A stretch of DNA of 64,000 nt from the NCBI RefSeq assembly GCF_963676685.1, contig NC_092352.1:24447117-24511116 (forward strand), read 5' to 3'. Under the pieces are notes generated by a model that was not told the origin of the DNA, made no database searches, and saw nothing but the letters and a program-made list of their open reading frames with translations. The stretch is from Mytilus edulis (lineage: Eukaryota > Mollusca > Bivalvia > Mytilida > Mytilidae). Below are positions 1-14,236 of the stretch, one piece after another. Each line of letters opens with the position of its first letter. The stretch's first letter is position 1. Both the position numbers and the translations under genes were made by a program.

Positions 1-109
1 TCTGCCTGAAGCTTGAAATGCATTACAACTAGTGTAAAATATGTATTATATGTAAGATCTTTAACACTATAAGGGCTTCTAAACAGAGTTAAAAGAATTA
101 TTGCAATAT

Positions 110-269
110 CAGTGGTGGATCCAGAAATTATCATAAGTGGGGGCCCACTGACTGGATAAGAGGGGCCCGCTCCTGTCATGCTTCAGTGATTCCCTTTATA
201 AACAACCAAAATTTTCCCAAAAAAGAGAGTGGCCTGGGCCTCCTGGGCCACCCCCTAAATCTGCCTCTG
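110..269 (+). mobile_element. Short non-autonomous element, family A copy 1, with 5-bp target duplication
   Basis: The element begins CAGTGGTGGATCCAG and ends AAATCTGCCTCTG, imperfect inverted termini. It is flanked by AATAT on both sides (105..109 and 270..274). The interior (GGGCCCACTGACTGG ... CAGTGATTCCC) is shared with copies at 6912..7060, 41376 and 46413. It has no coding capacity. Confidence 0.8.
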
Positions 270-274
270 AATAT

Positions 275-3200
275 GTGGTCTCTAACCTTATCATGATTTA
301 ATGTTATCCTGTAGGTGGTCATGTTAGAACAAGTGAGTGTCTTAATTATAATATGGAAACAAATTTGTTCTAACTTTTTATTTGGTTTTCTTTTCTTTTT
401 CTCTTTATATTTTCTTAATAGTTCTATGATCAGAATGGAAAAACATGATTTTGAGAACTTTTTCCTGTCTGCTAACAATAATAAAATCTGACAAACTGGC
501 GACTACCATTAATTGGCCTCCTATTTTATCAGTTTCAGTTTCTGTAAATAAATGATAAACAACAACCTGAATATTTATTAACCTGAATTCAGTTGATTTA
601 GGTTCAAATCAAACTAGCAATCCTCTGACAAAATACGTAAATATTGATGTTGTCTGCAATGATATTATATCCATAAAATTTATTATTCAATTAAATTAAA
701 GCAATAATTAATATGAATTTTGATAGGTTTATAATTTGCAATTACATAAGCTGTATCATATGAACTGTAATATTTCATATGTATTGTCTGTGCTTGGTAG
801 GAAGAAATGAAATTCGATAGCGATGGCATTTTTTGTTTCTTTACCAGAGGTCTTATTTATGACACATAAAATGAGAACAGACATAAAAATGCATATTATA
901 AATCTATTTAGCGGAAAGTATCTTTTATCCTATAGTACCTGAACAATAGATTCACCTACCACCTAAGCAACACACCTAACTGAATAAAGGGTACAAAGTT
1001 AACTGCCGTGCACTTAATATCACACATACAAAATATTAATAAAAACTATAATTTTAACATTTTCATATTTCACTTTTTTGTTAAGACATTTTAATACCGG
1101 ATAAATCAAGGACTGAAAAGAATTTGAAGAGATTTATTTATTGTACCGGTACATTTTTCGGTATTCTCACTTCAGCAAGATTTATTATTTTTAATTGCAA
1201 ATCAGTACTTGTGGAAAATTGTATTGATTAATGGACTTTATCAACTTTTAACGTTTAAATGTTTATTTTATTATGATGAAAGCTTTTGTTCTTTACCACA
1301 AGATGGTGTATGATTGTGGAGGGTGTAACTCTCAACATTTTTGATTGACAGGAAAGAGCTACATATTTGTATTTTGAAATTGATTTTTCTTATTGATAAT
1401 TTGCAGGTGTTTAGCTGGTAAATGAATCTAAATCACCCAATGGCAGTTATACATTCTTTGTGCACTTAATCCAACTTTTTTAAATAAAAAAATTAAATTA
1501 GATCTGTCTACTCCATGAGTTATTTTAGATATAAAATTGAAAAAAATAAAAAATATCTCTTCTGCTATGAGATTTTTTGAAAGGAATTTGATTATTTCAC
1601 TAAATCACTGCATTTTTGGATTTTTCTCTATTTTTTTAAATCCTTTTTTCCAAATAAAACTTACAAGATACCTGTTGATGTCTTTTGGTCTCTCTTATTG
1701 GGTTGCTGTTATTGACATAAAACCAACATATTTACCCTTTATTTAAACTTATCTTTACACTTTAGGCTTTGCTTATTGTTGAAGCCTGTAGAATGATTCA
1801 GTGAAAATTGAAGGAAAACAAAAATGCACTATCACTGCAGGTTTTGACGTCAAATATGAGACATCAAATCAAAACTGACCAATTTTTGGTTTCAAATTTC
1901 TCATTCCATGTCAAATATTAATTTGATATTGCAACATCAGGTTCATTTTTTTAACTAATATAAGCCTCACTGCTCGCATACCATACTGATCATGATATGA
2001 CAATTTATGATTTATGTCTAGAAACTTATTGTATTAAAAATGTTAATATCATATAATATTTCCATAAAAGTTGCCAATTTTCTTATAATTTCCATTTTAC
2101 TGAAATAAAGATGGCCAACCCTTGTATTATAATGTTACTGGTAACATCCTACCAACAAAAGAAACAATTATGCATGTGTACATATTGTTTACTTGTTATC
2201 CTGAGGTGACTACCCATCACTATGATACAATCTCCCCTCCCTAAACAAAAGAGTGATCCCCATGACAAAGAAATATAAAATATGAATGAAGCCTTTTAAC
2301 CTTTTTCGTAGGTAATTTAAAAAAAATGTCTAAATAAATATGTGTCTTTAAATTTCTTTTATAATTTATAGGATATATTTAATCTGAGGTCAAATGGTCT
2401 ATTATGAATTACAAAACTTTAAAAAGGGAAAGAAAAGACGAAGATGCCTGCACTTATTGTTAATAAATATAATGAAATATAACTCCTGTCAAACAAGTTA
2501 ACCCCTGCATATAACAAAGTTGTATCAAATTTTATTTTGTAAATTTTTCATAAATTCAGTAATTCAAAAGAAGACATAAGACTATTGGAGACTAAATTAT
2601 ATATGACTTTATAAAATCTGTTGATTTTGTACCGAATTCACTGTCAAACAGTACAAGTTTTTTAATAAATCAACACTGAATCGGGTTAATCAAGATGACA
2701 CATGCAAGAAATATCTTCAAGATACATGAAGGTTGACAGATTCTCATTTCTGATGTATTTTCACATGAACATTTTCTGATAGCAAAATATATTGCATGCT
2801 TGTGTACTTTAACATTATCGGGTGGTTTAGGTCTTTTCCATAATGATACATACTTAAATTTTACCCTGATAAAAATAATTCTATATTGAGATCTCATGTC
2901 CAACTTGATTAATTGATTTTATGAATAAAATATGAGCACTTTACATTAAATGATACAGAAACCCAGTGACAAATAACCTATACTTTCTTCCTAAGGTTAT
3001 TCAGAGCTAGTATATTCTACTTGAGGTTTCTCTTTTGCACAAATGATGTGCATTATTAAGAACATCAACAATTACCTGAAAATTGTCACATATTGATCCA
3101 GATTATATGTTTTGTTTAGCTAATCTTAGAGCCATACTTATCACTTTAACTTGTTCTTCATCATTAGGTGTTTTTATTGGCCAGTATTCATTTTTCCTTT

Positions 3201-4381
3201 TGATAAATAATAACGGCTACCGACCAGAGACACTGTTTGGTCAATTTTAAATGTCTTTTTTCCCTTGAAGACAAGACAGTAGGAAATTGGGCAAAGTTTA
3301 AATTTGTTGTTTTGTTGTGAAACTGACTCCAGGCTCAGGTGAGAATTATGCTATTCTAATTTAGATAGAAAAGACATGAAATATTTATGAGAAAATCACA
3401 CTATACTGATTTTTGTTTTTGATTTTTTTCAGAACAGATCGAAAAAAGAGCAAGATATATATTGGAGGTCCATGTTCTGATAAAGGATGTCATCTGGGAA
3501 CAAACACTGATTAAAATACTATAACCCTGATTGGAATCAGCTCATCAAAAGGTGCTTATTTCAGAAAGATTTTTAGATCCCAGCTGTCTTTAACCAAGGT
3601 GTGCACTTGGAACATTTTACCTTCACTAAAACCCTCCAAACACACATTTTTGATGCAATTTTTTCTCCTACCTATTGATGGGAAAAGTAAGATTAAGCCT
3701 TAAAGTATTTTTTTTAACCTTTTTAAGACATGGCATGATTCTTGGAAGTATGATAATATAATTTTTTTTTTGCAAGTGTACAAATGTCAAATCAGTGCAT
3801 TCTTTTGCTATTTCTCTTACAAAAGCTACAAATATTGCAACAATTTCATGTTTGAAAAATCTATAACATTTCTGATCTGAGGTAACTGTTGCAGTCACTA
3901 CATACTGCACTCATCATAACCCATTATTTATAACTGTTAGATCAATTGCTTTTGAAGATTTAAATTAGTACCGATTGTAAAACGAAGCTTAAAAATTATT
4001 AAAACACAATGTACTCCATAACTTTCACACTATATAATATGCTTAGACTTGATACCCATAAATTGTTCAAATAGGTTTAATTTCTTTTATAAAATATTAT
4101 GATTTCTTCAGAAAAATTGAAACTTTACACCCCATTTTTGTTTTGGTTTTGAAAACAAATATTTCTGAAGTTTCCGTTTACAGCAATTTCATTCAGATGA
4201 CAGAATGAGACAATTCTAATTAATGGCCAGAATATGTTTCACCGTTTAAGGTGCACTCTAATACCAGGCACTTGTTATAATAGGATACATTAATCTGTTT
4301 CACAAATATATCATCAGAAATTCTAGAGCATTGCATTTACACTGTACTAATATATAGCAGTTAAGTTATGTACATCCAATA
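275..4381. other. AT-rich sequence without a supported gene
   Basis: No ORF resembling a known protein and no clear repeat were found, apart from a short fragment near 1765..1795 (TTTAGGCTTTGCTTATTG) that resembles the TCTCATTGGCAATCATACC family described below. A 77-codon minus-strand frame at 2670..2903 contains a Cys-rich stretch (RKCSCENTSEMRICQPSC) but has no supporting splice structure or recognised family. Confidence 0.5.
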
Positions 4382-4827
4382 TAGAATGAAATTCAAAACA
4401 GTGTGGCTGTGGCCATTGATTGACACATTAAATTCATCCATTGACTGGGACAATTTAGGTAAATGTTTGTATGTAACGATCACTGCTCACTATGTACTTT
4501 TTAAAGACACTTAAACTATGGGGTCACCAAAGGTTCTCAACACCTTAATAAAGTAATTCGAAAAATTAATCAGAAATAACACAATGTTTTGATTAATAAC
4601 AATTATATAAATCAAAACATAAAGGTTATTCCTGATTAATTTTTCGAATTATTTTATAATTAAGGCGTTAAGAAACCTTTGGTGACCGCACAGTTTAAGT
4701 GTCTATCGTAGGTACGTTGTGAACAGTAGTCGTTACAGACAAACGTTCACGTAAATTGTCCCAGTCAATGGATGAATTTAATGTGTCAATCAATGGCCAC
4801 AGCCACACTGTTTTGAATTTCATTCTA
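4382..4827. mobile_element. 446-bp near-perfect palindrome (foldback or hairpin MITE)
   Basis: The left half starts TAGAATGAAATTCAAAACAG and the right half ends with its reverse complement CTGTTTTGAATTTCATTCTA. Correspondence continues through the whole length: GGCTGTGGCCATTGATTGAC pairs with GTCAATCAATGGCCACAGCC, and CGAAAAATTAATCAG near 4559 pairs with CTGATTAATTTTTCG near 4632. The centre is at about 4604, with almost no loop. If the outer TA pairs are target duplications, this fits a Tc1/mariner-type MITE; no coding sequence is present. Confidence 0.85.
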
Positions 4828-6906
4828 CTTGTGAAGCATTGCTGGAGAAAAAGATGTAAAAAGAAATTCTGTAGATGCTTTTGTTATTATTTGACTTTTT
4901 AACGAGAGAACAATTCTGTGCATTTTATATATACAAAATTCCATGCATTTCTATTTTTAGACATTAACATTTTTCTCTATATTTTCAATGATCACTTTTA
5001 GGATGTATTCTTCTGACTTTTCAGTCTCGTTCAGTCTCGTTGAAATCTCGTTCTTGAATTATTTCCAAAATATGGGATAGAAGTGGAAAATATCAATGAA
5101 TTTTAAAAATATTATAAGCAAACATAAATCTGTGAAAAAATTGTGTATTTACAATGAATGGTTTTTGCGGAATCCAGTTTTTGAATTTTACGACCAATCA
5201 AGTCAGTATTTTTAGCCAAAATTTTGAGAAAATGGGTGAGGGATCCAAAAAATTATTTTACAAGAATTATGTACATCCCATATCATTTTGGTCTTTTCAA
5301 ATTTCTTAGATATGTCTTTTGTCATTCATTTATAACAAAAAAGTTGAAATAATATGCATTTTGTTCTTAAAACTGAGAAAAATCACAAAAATACAAAATT
5401 GACAGAATGGTAAATTTTACACAAAAAAGCGTCAAAATATGATAAAACTTTCTTATATTAACACCTACCTATAGTTTTTGTAAGTAAAATTTATTCAGAT
5501 TGGTCCACTTCATCTTTATAGAAAGTATGAGAAAAAGTTTAATTGTGGAACTGTGATTTTTTTCATTATAATAGCCCAAAAATAGGTAAAAATCGATGAA
5601 AAATGTGAAAATCATCAAATTTGGGCAATTTCAAAGGGCCGTAGCAAAAAAAGAAGTGCACCACCATATGATTTTTTCTTCACCAATTATTTTGTTACAG
5701 TCTTATAAACCCAATAATCAGGTTAAGAAAAAAAGTTTAATTCTAGAAATATTTGCCTCTCAGAGGTATACATCCTTAAGAAGACAGGAACCCAACAACT
5801 TCACAGAAAAAGGGGAAATGAACGATAAAGGGGGCAATATAAAAACCACAAGTCAAAGAAAAACGCACAAATAAATGTCTAAAAGGAAACCATCAAAATA
5901 CTAACAACAGTCCATAAAAAACTACACTGAAAATAAAAGTTTAGAAACATAACAACCTAAAACCAGGGATTTTGTAAAAGCACCTGTTAATTTAATGATA
6001 TTTTAATATAGAGAACTTCCCTATTCATACAAAATGCATATTGTTATCACAACTAGGTAGATATTAATTTCACTCTAAAGAAAGTGTAGGTATTATTTTC
6101 TCCTCCTTCTTTCAGGAAGTTTTATTTTTAGCAGTTTATAGACTTGATACGATGTTTTACATGAATGTTTTCTCACAAATGTACAGAAGTAACAAAATCA
6201 GATGTTATATGTAAAAGTCGGGTGATTAGGGGACAGTTTTTTATGTAATCTAAGACGACCCAAGATGACACCAATGAAATGAACACCCTGTGAATATCTC
6301 AATATAAATCATAACAAATATATTTACCTACAGAGAAGGATACCTGACCGTAGAGATTTCATATTTAATTTTATGAGTAATCGTCCATTCCATCTCTACG
6401 ATTCAGAAGATGTATGTTTCCCTTTTACATTAGTTCCAGGTTAATAGGTATTTTGTACTTCACACTAAACTAAATATCTAAACACTTTTACATTTCAACA
6501 AAAGGGATTTCTACAATTTGCATAAATTTACCTACATGTGAACTATTTTAAAGCCTACATGTGAACTATTTTAAAGATGTATTTCTTATTTTGGGGTTTT
6601 ATTTTTAGCCCATTAATTAAAATAGTTTTCCTTTTCTGAAGACCAAAGAGTCATTGTCACTCACAAAAAACAGGAAGTTTTCTGGAACGTCTTATTAAGT
6701 TATAAATCAGCAATCAAATTCCATCTTTGAAGCAAGTGCATGTTTTAACACTAGTATACTGATTAAATATGTAATAAAATAAAAAAAAAGTAACATGTAG
6801 ATGAACCTCAAATATAGACATATATATAAATGAACCTCAATCATAGACATATATAAAGTCAACCTCAGTTATAAAGACAATAAAAGGAGAGGCATTTCTA
6901 CCCTAT
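4828..6906. other. AT-rich sequence with two small tandem duplications
   Basis: No gene is supported. A 92-codon plus-strand frame at 5596..5874 has biased, Lys/Asn-rich composition and no recognisable domain. A 22- to 23-bp direct duplication (CCTACATGTGAACTATTTTAAAG) lies at 6532..6576. An irregular three-copy repeat of the motif AACCTCAA/TATAGACATATATA lies at about 6800..6875. Confidence 0.5.
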
Positions 6907-6911
6907 ATTTA

Positions 6912-7060
6912 CAGTGGCGGATCCAGAAATTTTCATATGTCGGAGCCCACTGACTGACCTAAGAGGGGGCCCGCTCCAGTCACGCTTCAGTGATTCCCTA
7001 TATAAGCAACCAAATTTTTTCCCAAAAAGGGGGGCCCCCCCCCCCCTAAATCCGCCTCTG
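6912..7060 (+). mobile_element. Short non-autonomous element, family A copy 2, with 5-bp target duplication
   Basis: It begins CAGTGGCGGATCCAG and ends AAATCCGCCTCTG, and is flanked by ATTTA at 6907..6911 and 7061..7065. It aligns throughout with the copy at 110..269 (CGCTTCAGTGATTCCC, GCAACCAAA, then a G/C homopolymer tract). It is non-coding. Confidence 0.85.
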
Positions 7061-7307
7061 ATTTACTACAACCAGACAAATACGAATTGAAAATGTATTA
7101 AACTACATACTGACATATATACACGAACCTCAAAGACAATAAAATCACCCATGCAGATCACATATTAAAATTACACAATATAAAACTGAAAAAAACTTTC
7201 TTATGTAAATTGTTGACAAGAGTGTTGTATCTATATTAGTTCTTACATCTAAATTACAACTGTAGAAAGCAAATAAAATAGTAAATAGCCACTGGCTTTA
7301 CATACGT

Positions 7308-7427
7308 TTAATTAATTATATACAAGATTAGAAGGTTGATATCATCATCCTTCAAAGGGACACCACCATGTTTATGATTCATCTGTTTCTTCTCCTGGTA
7401 CCAGTAAATGCTGGTGCAGAACATTTC
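7308..7427 (-). CDS. Candidate terminal exon or small ORF, unrecognised
   Basis: A locally GC-richer patch on the minus strand reads open for 39 codons after a possible acceptor (TTATGGTCAG). It encodes EMFCTSIYWYQEKKQMNHKH, then GGVPLKDDDIN and a short hydrophobic end before TAA. The first 14 or so codons mostly end in G or C, unusual in this AT-rich region and suggestive of coding selection. No upstream exon with a matching donor and phase was found and I do not recognise the protein. The plus strand of the same patch also reads a signal-peptide-like 24-codon frame from 7369, so strand is uncertain. It could be a relic exon, a repeat fragment or chance. Confidence 0.15.
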   Translation of the reverse strand, partial: EMFCTSIYWYQEKKQMNHKHGGVPLKDDDINLLILYIIN

Positions 7428-7720
7428 CTGACCATAAAATAGGAACCTAATCTTGTACTTCATTACCTGCGACATATATGTCATTTATTTGACAGTGTTG
7501 ACAGGTGAAAGTGTCAACGGAGCATTCCTTGTCTCACAGGAAATTTATAAGGTGTTTCACAACAAATTTAAATTTCAGTGCATCTTATATTTCCTCTATG
7601 TTAAGCTTCCTGAAAGAAAAGTGCATGCAGGAAGAGCCATAAGTACTGACAAAGTTTTCCAAGTTTATTTCGTCACATTTGACCTCTTGAGCTTAAAATT
7701 TTATAAAATAAGGAATTGAG

Positions 7721-7770
7721 GTATGATTGCCAATGAGACAACAGTCCACAAATGTTCAGGTGAAGCAGAT
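7721..7770 (-). repeat. Fragment of SINE-like repeat (family J)
   Basis: GGTATGATTGCCAATGAGAC is the reverse complement of the end of the repeat at 39478..39645 and resembles copies at 43979 and 58561. It is only a terminal fragment. Confidence 0.6.
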
Positions 7771-10700
7771 CTAAGCATTGTCTGCTTGTTGAGGTTCTGT
7801 ATACAGGTATCACCATTTAGAGTCTAAACAAGACCGTCATGCACCAAACTATTGGTATTTAACAAGGGGAATTCAAATTATTTAAGACTATAACTTCATC
7901 TAAAAGATTGTTTAATTTAAAAACGTATTTGAAAATCCTTGACGTCAGTATCGTAGATCCAGGATATCTTGAAGACCTTTACATGTCGATTTCATCATAT
8001 TTTATATTAACTTGACATTTATTAATTTGTAAATGTAAATAAAAAAATAATATTCCCATGCAAAATATTAATAATATCAATGTTTTCATCTTGTCCAAAA
8101 CAGATTGAATCGATCAAATGTTAGTGTGTACAATTTGACTTGAATTTAACGTTCAGATGACAATATTATTACATATATAACATTTGCTACATTTCTTCTC
8201 GGTTGGTCACACTTCTAATGAGCTTATCCATCACCCAGTCACGATTATTTCTGATACTTTACATATTTTTGTAAATCATCATAAAAAACACATGAAATCA
8301 AATAATATGAGAAAATTTTAATCAACTTGAGTTTTTTTTTATTTCATACTGAGCGTTCCAGATGTAGGTTTTTATATTATTTTGATAAAAATGTTAAATA
8401 AAATTGATACGAGTGCATACATGCAGGTCTTGTGCAAAATACTTGTGCTAAGTAGAAAATGAAAATAAAAATAAAAGACCGTCATTGACCTTCTACACAA
8501 ACCTATAAATCAACCTGTCAATTATTTATGTTGCTTTGTTGAGTAGTAATTAAAAGTGTTTTCTCATTAATTAAATGGTTATAAACATAAAACATTTGGT
8601 CCTTGAATAAGTAAGAAAATCAAAAGTATATTCTTTCTTCCTTGACAAAACTATTTAAGGATTCTATTTTTTGAAGATTGAAAAGATAAAATAATTATAG
8701 GCATTCCTAAATTAAAACAAATAATGAAATTTTTACCACAGCACATCAAATATAAACATTTATGATCTATGAATAAGGGAAGATAATCAGAGAGTTATTT
8801 CCCTTAGTAAGCTTACAAAATAAGAGGGGAGATTGAAAAAAGTTGATTTTGTTCTGTAGATGAGCAAATACTAATCTGTTTTCTCAGGTAACATGTAATT
8901 TTAGTTATGCAACAAAAATATCTCAAGTCTTGTACATTTAGAATATATACTAAGTTAATCAGTCATTTTGTCAACTAAGATATGTGTGAGAAATTCCTTA
9001 ATCTAAGTCATCCTTACAACTTAGTCATTTAGATGAACATTTTAGCTATATAAGTTTTAACTGACATGCATTTTGGTAAAAAATTCAATTAAAGTAGTTT
9101 GTGAGTTTTTAAGAAATATACCACACAAATAGATATTGGTGAGTACTTATAGTATTTTAGCATGTTTTGTTAAGTAACTACTTCTCTTAAGTTAGTGCAT
9201 ACAAAGTAGTATTGCTTTTAAATGTCGTCTATAATTAATAATAATGTTAATATGTGCAACTAATGCATCTTTAAATAAATTTTACAAGTTGATATAAATT
9301 TAATGTGCAGTATTAATTAAAGTCAAATTTAAACATGGATTCTTAAGAAGAAAAAAAGTCAGCCCTCTGATAACAGACTGGGAAGAACATATAGTGGCAC
9401 TTCCAGCCTAAAGTTCATTTAGCTCAAACTAATCACAAATCTTTTCAATTTTATAATTTACTATTTAAATAGATGGCCTTAATTGAGGGTAACAAACTAT
9501 ATCCACAGATTGTCCCTGTCAAATTAGATCAAATTTCACATTCATTAAAAATTATTTGAATTAAATTTTAAGTATTGAATGATTTTACCAATTTATTGAT
9601 ACTTTAGTTAAGTAAATATCTTATTTTTGAAGTGATTTGACAGTCAAGTTGTTTGGTTTGGTCTTAATTGTAATTCTTTGTGAAAAGTCAGGTGGGAGGG
9701 GAATTATGTCCGTAAGTCTTGTTTCATCTTTTATCTACTAGGCACGCCTACAAATATTAGAATTATTACATTTTGAATGTGATGTTTGAAATATTGGAGA
9801 CATGATGTCTTTCTTCTTTAGAAATAATTTATAAAATTAGAGGAGAAACTAAAAGGTGTCTTTAGCTTCTTTTATGTCTGAATTTTGTATAATTATCTAT
9901 ATTACCCTAAAACGTTAAATATAAGATGCTTTACAAATTGCGTCAATAAAAAAGATCAGGTTAAGCTTAGTGCATATCAGCTGAAAATTTTGACACAAGT
10001 CTTCAGAGCATTGGATCTTCCTGTCGCCAAACCCTTGAAACTGTAATAAAATTATAATTAATTTCTGACATAGAAATGCAAAAAAAAGATTTAATTTATG
10101 TTCATTACACAAATAAGTAATTAAATTTACATTATGAAATATATTTTATGTAAATGTTGTTTTATGAGTTAGGTTACTTTGGAAGTATTTATTAGATAAG
10201 GTTGGAATGACATGAAATCATTTAGTAATTGGCATGATAAAAAAAAATCATCTTAAGTTTATGACTGAAAAACAACATTTTTGAGTTTGATTGAGATATT
10301 AGAAAGTGGTCCTGTACTGATTTATCTCTTTGTAGAATTTTTTTTTACCTTATGTAAAAAAACAAGATTTAATCAACAGTGACTAAGGTATCGTGTAATT
10401 TTAGTTGTAAATCTCCAAAAATATACCTTGAAGACTTGTAGAACATGTGTAGGAGTTATCAGTCAGTATCGAAGAATACATAGCTGCATTTTTATGCAAA
10501 TTATTATAAGTAAATCAGCTCAATATTGAAGACTAAATTAATTTTGAAGAAGAGCAACAGCAATAAATTTGCTATTAAATTTGGTAATTTCTTAGTATAA
10601 TTTGATGGCACTGTCTCGCTTACATGCACCAAATAGGTTTCAGAAAACTAAAGAGACAGTTTAAGATTATTTTCTAATATTAACAACTGTGTAATGCCCT

Positions 10701-13700
10701 CCGGGTGTCTTTTTGGCATGCTGCTTTAGTGTTGCTGCCTTAATGGTGTATATCTGAGTTAATTTTATATTCACTTTTTATGAAATAAAACGAAGATTTA
10801 GTTGGTTAATATAGGATTCATACATTGGAACCAATAATATTACTGTAGATTCTACCTGAACATGCATGAAATATTTGCCACTGGAAATTAAACAACCAAC
10901 AATCAATAATTACTGTTGACAGTACCAACAGCCCTTTGATATATAAGCTTAAATGCTGTATGTGCATAATTTTATATAACCATTTGCAATCGGGAGTAAA
11001 AAATTACAAGTCAAATTTCAATTTTTAAATTTTAACAACTTTGCACCAAGAAAATGTATATAAAAAATTACAATGCTTTAGACATCAATATAATGATATT
11101 AGAAAGGTTGAATATTGTTAAAATCTTTTTGTCCATGTTTTCTAAAGATTTCTCCATGTTTGTTTGGACTTCACACCATGATTGTCCCTAGTCACATAAG
11201 AGGAGAGAAATTGAAATAAAATCTTGTTCAAATAATTATTGAAATTTTTAAGGTATTTCCGTTGAAAACTCAAATTGAGACTAAGCTAACAAGACAAGAT
11301 ACTAATATTTAAAAATTCCCATTAAAAAGACAACAATACATGATAATATTGAAAATACTTAAGTATAATACAATACTTTGGCAAATTGTAATGCCATGTA
11401 TTTTATATTTCTGACAGAATTTGGAACAAAGCAACAGGATGCAGAGATGATTAAAGTTATGATATTAAATTATCAAAACTCCATTTAGAACCTCTATTAA
11501 CCAAGTGAAATCATTTATTTCTACATTTTTCTATTTAAATGTTTTCTCAATTCACAAGTAAACATTAATTTTTGTATTTTACAATAACATTTACTATCAA
11601 TTTTGTACCTGTGCAACATAAAAACAGCTGACACTTGCGATTATTTGGCACCGCTCACCTAAGTAATTTGTCATTGAGTTATTGTGCAATCGTACCTTAC
11701 AGGTTTTCATTCATTGAAGGATTAAATCGTTCTCCCGTTTGACAACTATCATTGAGATTCCATATTGTTTTGGGTATTATATGGTATTAAAAAGATGAAT
11801 GAATAGGTTCGCCTGATGGTTACCTGTTGTGTTTAATCTGCCATAGACATTTAGAGTAAAATTTTATGACGGATAAAGAGATAACCTAAAATCTATTTGT
11901 AAGTGTCCTCATTCAATTTTCATTGATAGTTCAATGTTAAAAGTAATATATGATATTTTGGCTCAATTTAAAATCGTGTTTACAGTGATCGTTTCGTAAC
12001 ATATATTTTGACTGCCTTTTAAAGCATGGTATGTTGTAAGGGTTAACATTGCTACAGGATTTATGATATGCAACAGATCCAAACTACACATTTTACCCTA
12101 ACTTATTTCAATGAAGCCTGTTTGTTATAAGGTATAGGTAAGGCTGCATTTGGGTTTAATTTGACCTTGGTCTATATGCAGGTCAGGGTAAACCAGGGAA
12201 TAGGTTTTAGGGATAGAAATTGATTAGTGTCTCTTTTTCCTGTTTGGCCTTAAAAGAAAAAGAAGCCTAAATAATTTAGTTGAAATGCATGATTTGTATT
12301 TAATCAAAAAAAATATAAGCAGTTCTTGGGATGATGAACTGTATTTTTGCAGTTTTTTTTATCTTCTATAAAGTGTACTTTTGTCAACCTAAAAATGATA
12401 CTTCAATAAGTTCTAGAATTTTACAAATATTGTGTGAGAAAGTTAAAGTGATGAAGAATAGAATCATAATGCATAACCACAAAAACTTCCTAGCAGGGGT
12501 TGTTTCAAATAACTGCTGTTTATAAACAATGAAAATGCAAAATTTTACGAAGTCTGCCCAAACCACAGAAACTGACCAAGATGGAACTTGCATGCTTTAA
12601 ATCAAGTTAAATGATGCTTTTGAAAAGGTACTGTGGAACACCTAGAATAAAGTCTATATGATACGTATAAACTTGTAAACTTTAATGTCGACTTAACCAT
12701 AATGTTAGTGTATTGAGTTACAACAATGGAAGTGAAGATCGCATGTGTAAGGTCGATCAACATTTTATAAACGGTTAACTCTAAATTTGACAGTAGTCGT
12801 AACAATAGGCCTGGCATCGGTTGGACCAATATTGTTTTCATTAATAACGGGATAAGAATTCTGTTTAATAAATGTCAACCATTACGATGATGCTGTTTTT
12901 CTAACGATATGTAATGTATACTAGCGACTTAGGATTGTATAGTTTAAAGTTTTTTTTAAAGAAATGTCTCGTTGTACTCCCTGACTTAGTCGTAATGAGA
13001 ATTTAAATGTAAATTAAATTGATCAGTAATTCTTCAATAGGTGCAAAGTATCATAGTATTTAATGAGAAATAACAGTTGAAAACAGTCTTGATATTGATA
13101 AGAGTGGTGAAGTAATACGGGTGGGTACCAGATTATAACTAAGATAAACCAGCAGATTTTTTTTATCTTATTGATACAATGATCACCCTTACATGATTTA
13201 ATATTGTAAATTTAATTATGTAATAAAATATTATTAAAAATGAAAAAAAGAAGAAAAGTAGATGTAACGGCATAATGCACATGACACCTCTCAAACCTTG
13301 TAATACATCAACAAGGGACATAATTCCTTCAAAATAAATAAAATGCAAGATTTATCTGCAACCCAGGAAGGCATTATGTGTAACATGTCAAAATTAAGGT
13401 ATGAAGTCAAATTCTATAAGAAAGATATTAATGAAGCTTTCTTTCTCTGAATTCTGTCATATTAGATAATACATTGAAGATTAAAAAATAATTTTCTACC
13501 AATTATTAAGGTACAAGGTGTAACATTTAGATAATTCTTTAAAAATGAGGAGGAGAAAGCTGCAAGGGGAAGAACAGAATTTAGAAGACAGTTTTCTTTA
13601 TACAAATGCATAAATTCAAATATCTTTATTTTTGTTCTATGTGGTTAAGACATATGTTTTCTGTATAACTTATTTCTAGACGTTTTTTTCTTTCTATTTT

Positions 13701-14236
13701 AGGTTGTGTCTAACCTTGGATGAGAAGGAGAGAAAAGACCACCAATTGAGAAAATCTACTAAAATCTAGGTTGACCATTTGACAGTAAATATTATAATGT
13801 ACGTAAAGGGTGTATACATAATTATTAATTTCAATTTTATAAAAAATTAAAAACGTAAAACTTATTTACCAAGACTAACAAATTGTTCAGTTCATTAACT
13901 TCATTTTTATGAATGAGTTACTGCATTGAGAAGAAAAGTGTAATATTCCCATTAAAGATTCAATCAGTATAATTAAGATTTAATTTCATTTACATTTTTC
14001 TTATAACCACAGGTGTTCATATTAAAAGGGTAGCAATTTTTCAGTTAGTTAAATTGTAAGGGTTGAACAATTGTGAAGAAAATTCAATAAAGTAATGGCC
14101 ATCCCCTAACCAGTCATTAGACATAGTGACCATTCTGATGAACCATGGTGAAAAAAATTGTAAAAAAATGAAATGATGTGTGTGAATACCACACGTATAT
14201 AGTGATTTAAAGTTTTATAAGTATTACTTTTTTAAC
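7771..14236. other. AT-rich sequence without a supported gene
   Basis: I see only scattered short frames of AT-biased composition. A minus-strand frame at 9915..10112 contains GFGDRKIQCSEDLCQ after an ATTACAG acceptor-like site, but no donor, phase partner or known family supports an exon. Frames at 12331..12593 overlap on opposite strands and are not credible. Confidence 0.45.

Noticed and set aside
601-625. GGTTCAAATC as a tRNA T-loop (B box)
   Set aside because: No flanking stems or A box at tRNA spacing. I found no convincing tRNA or rRNA anywhere in the window.
2670-2903. Cys-rich 77-codon minus-strand frame as a possible exon
   Set aside because: No donor/acceptor pair in matching phase and no family resemblance.
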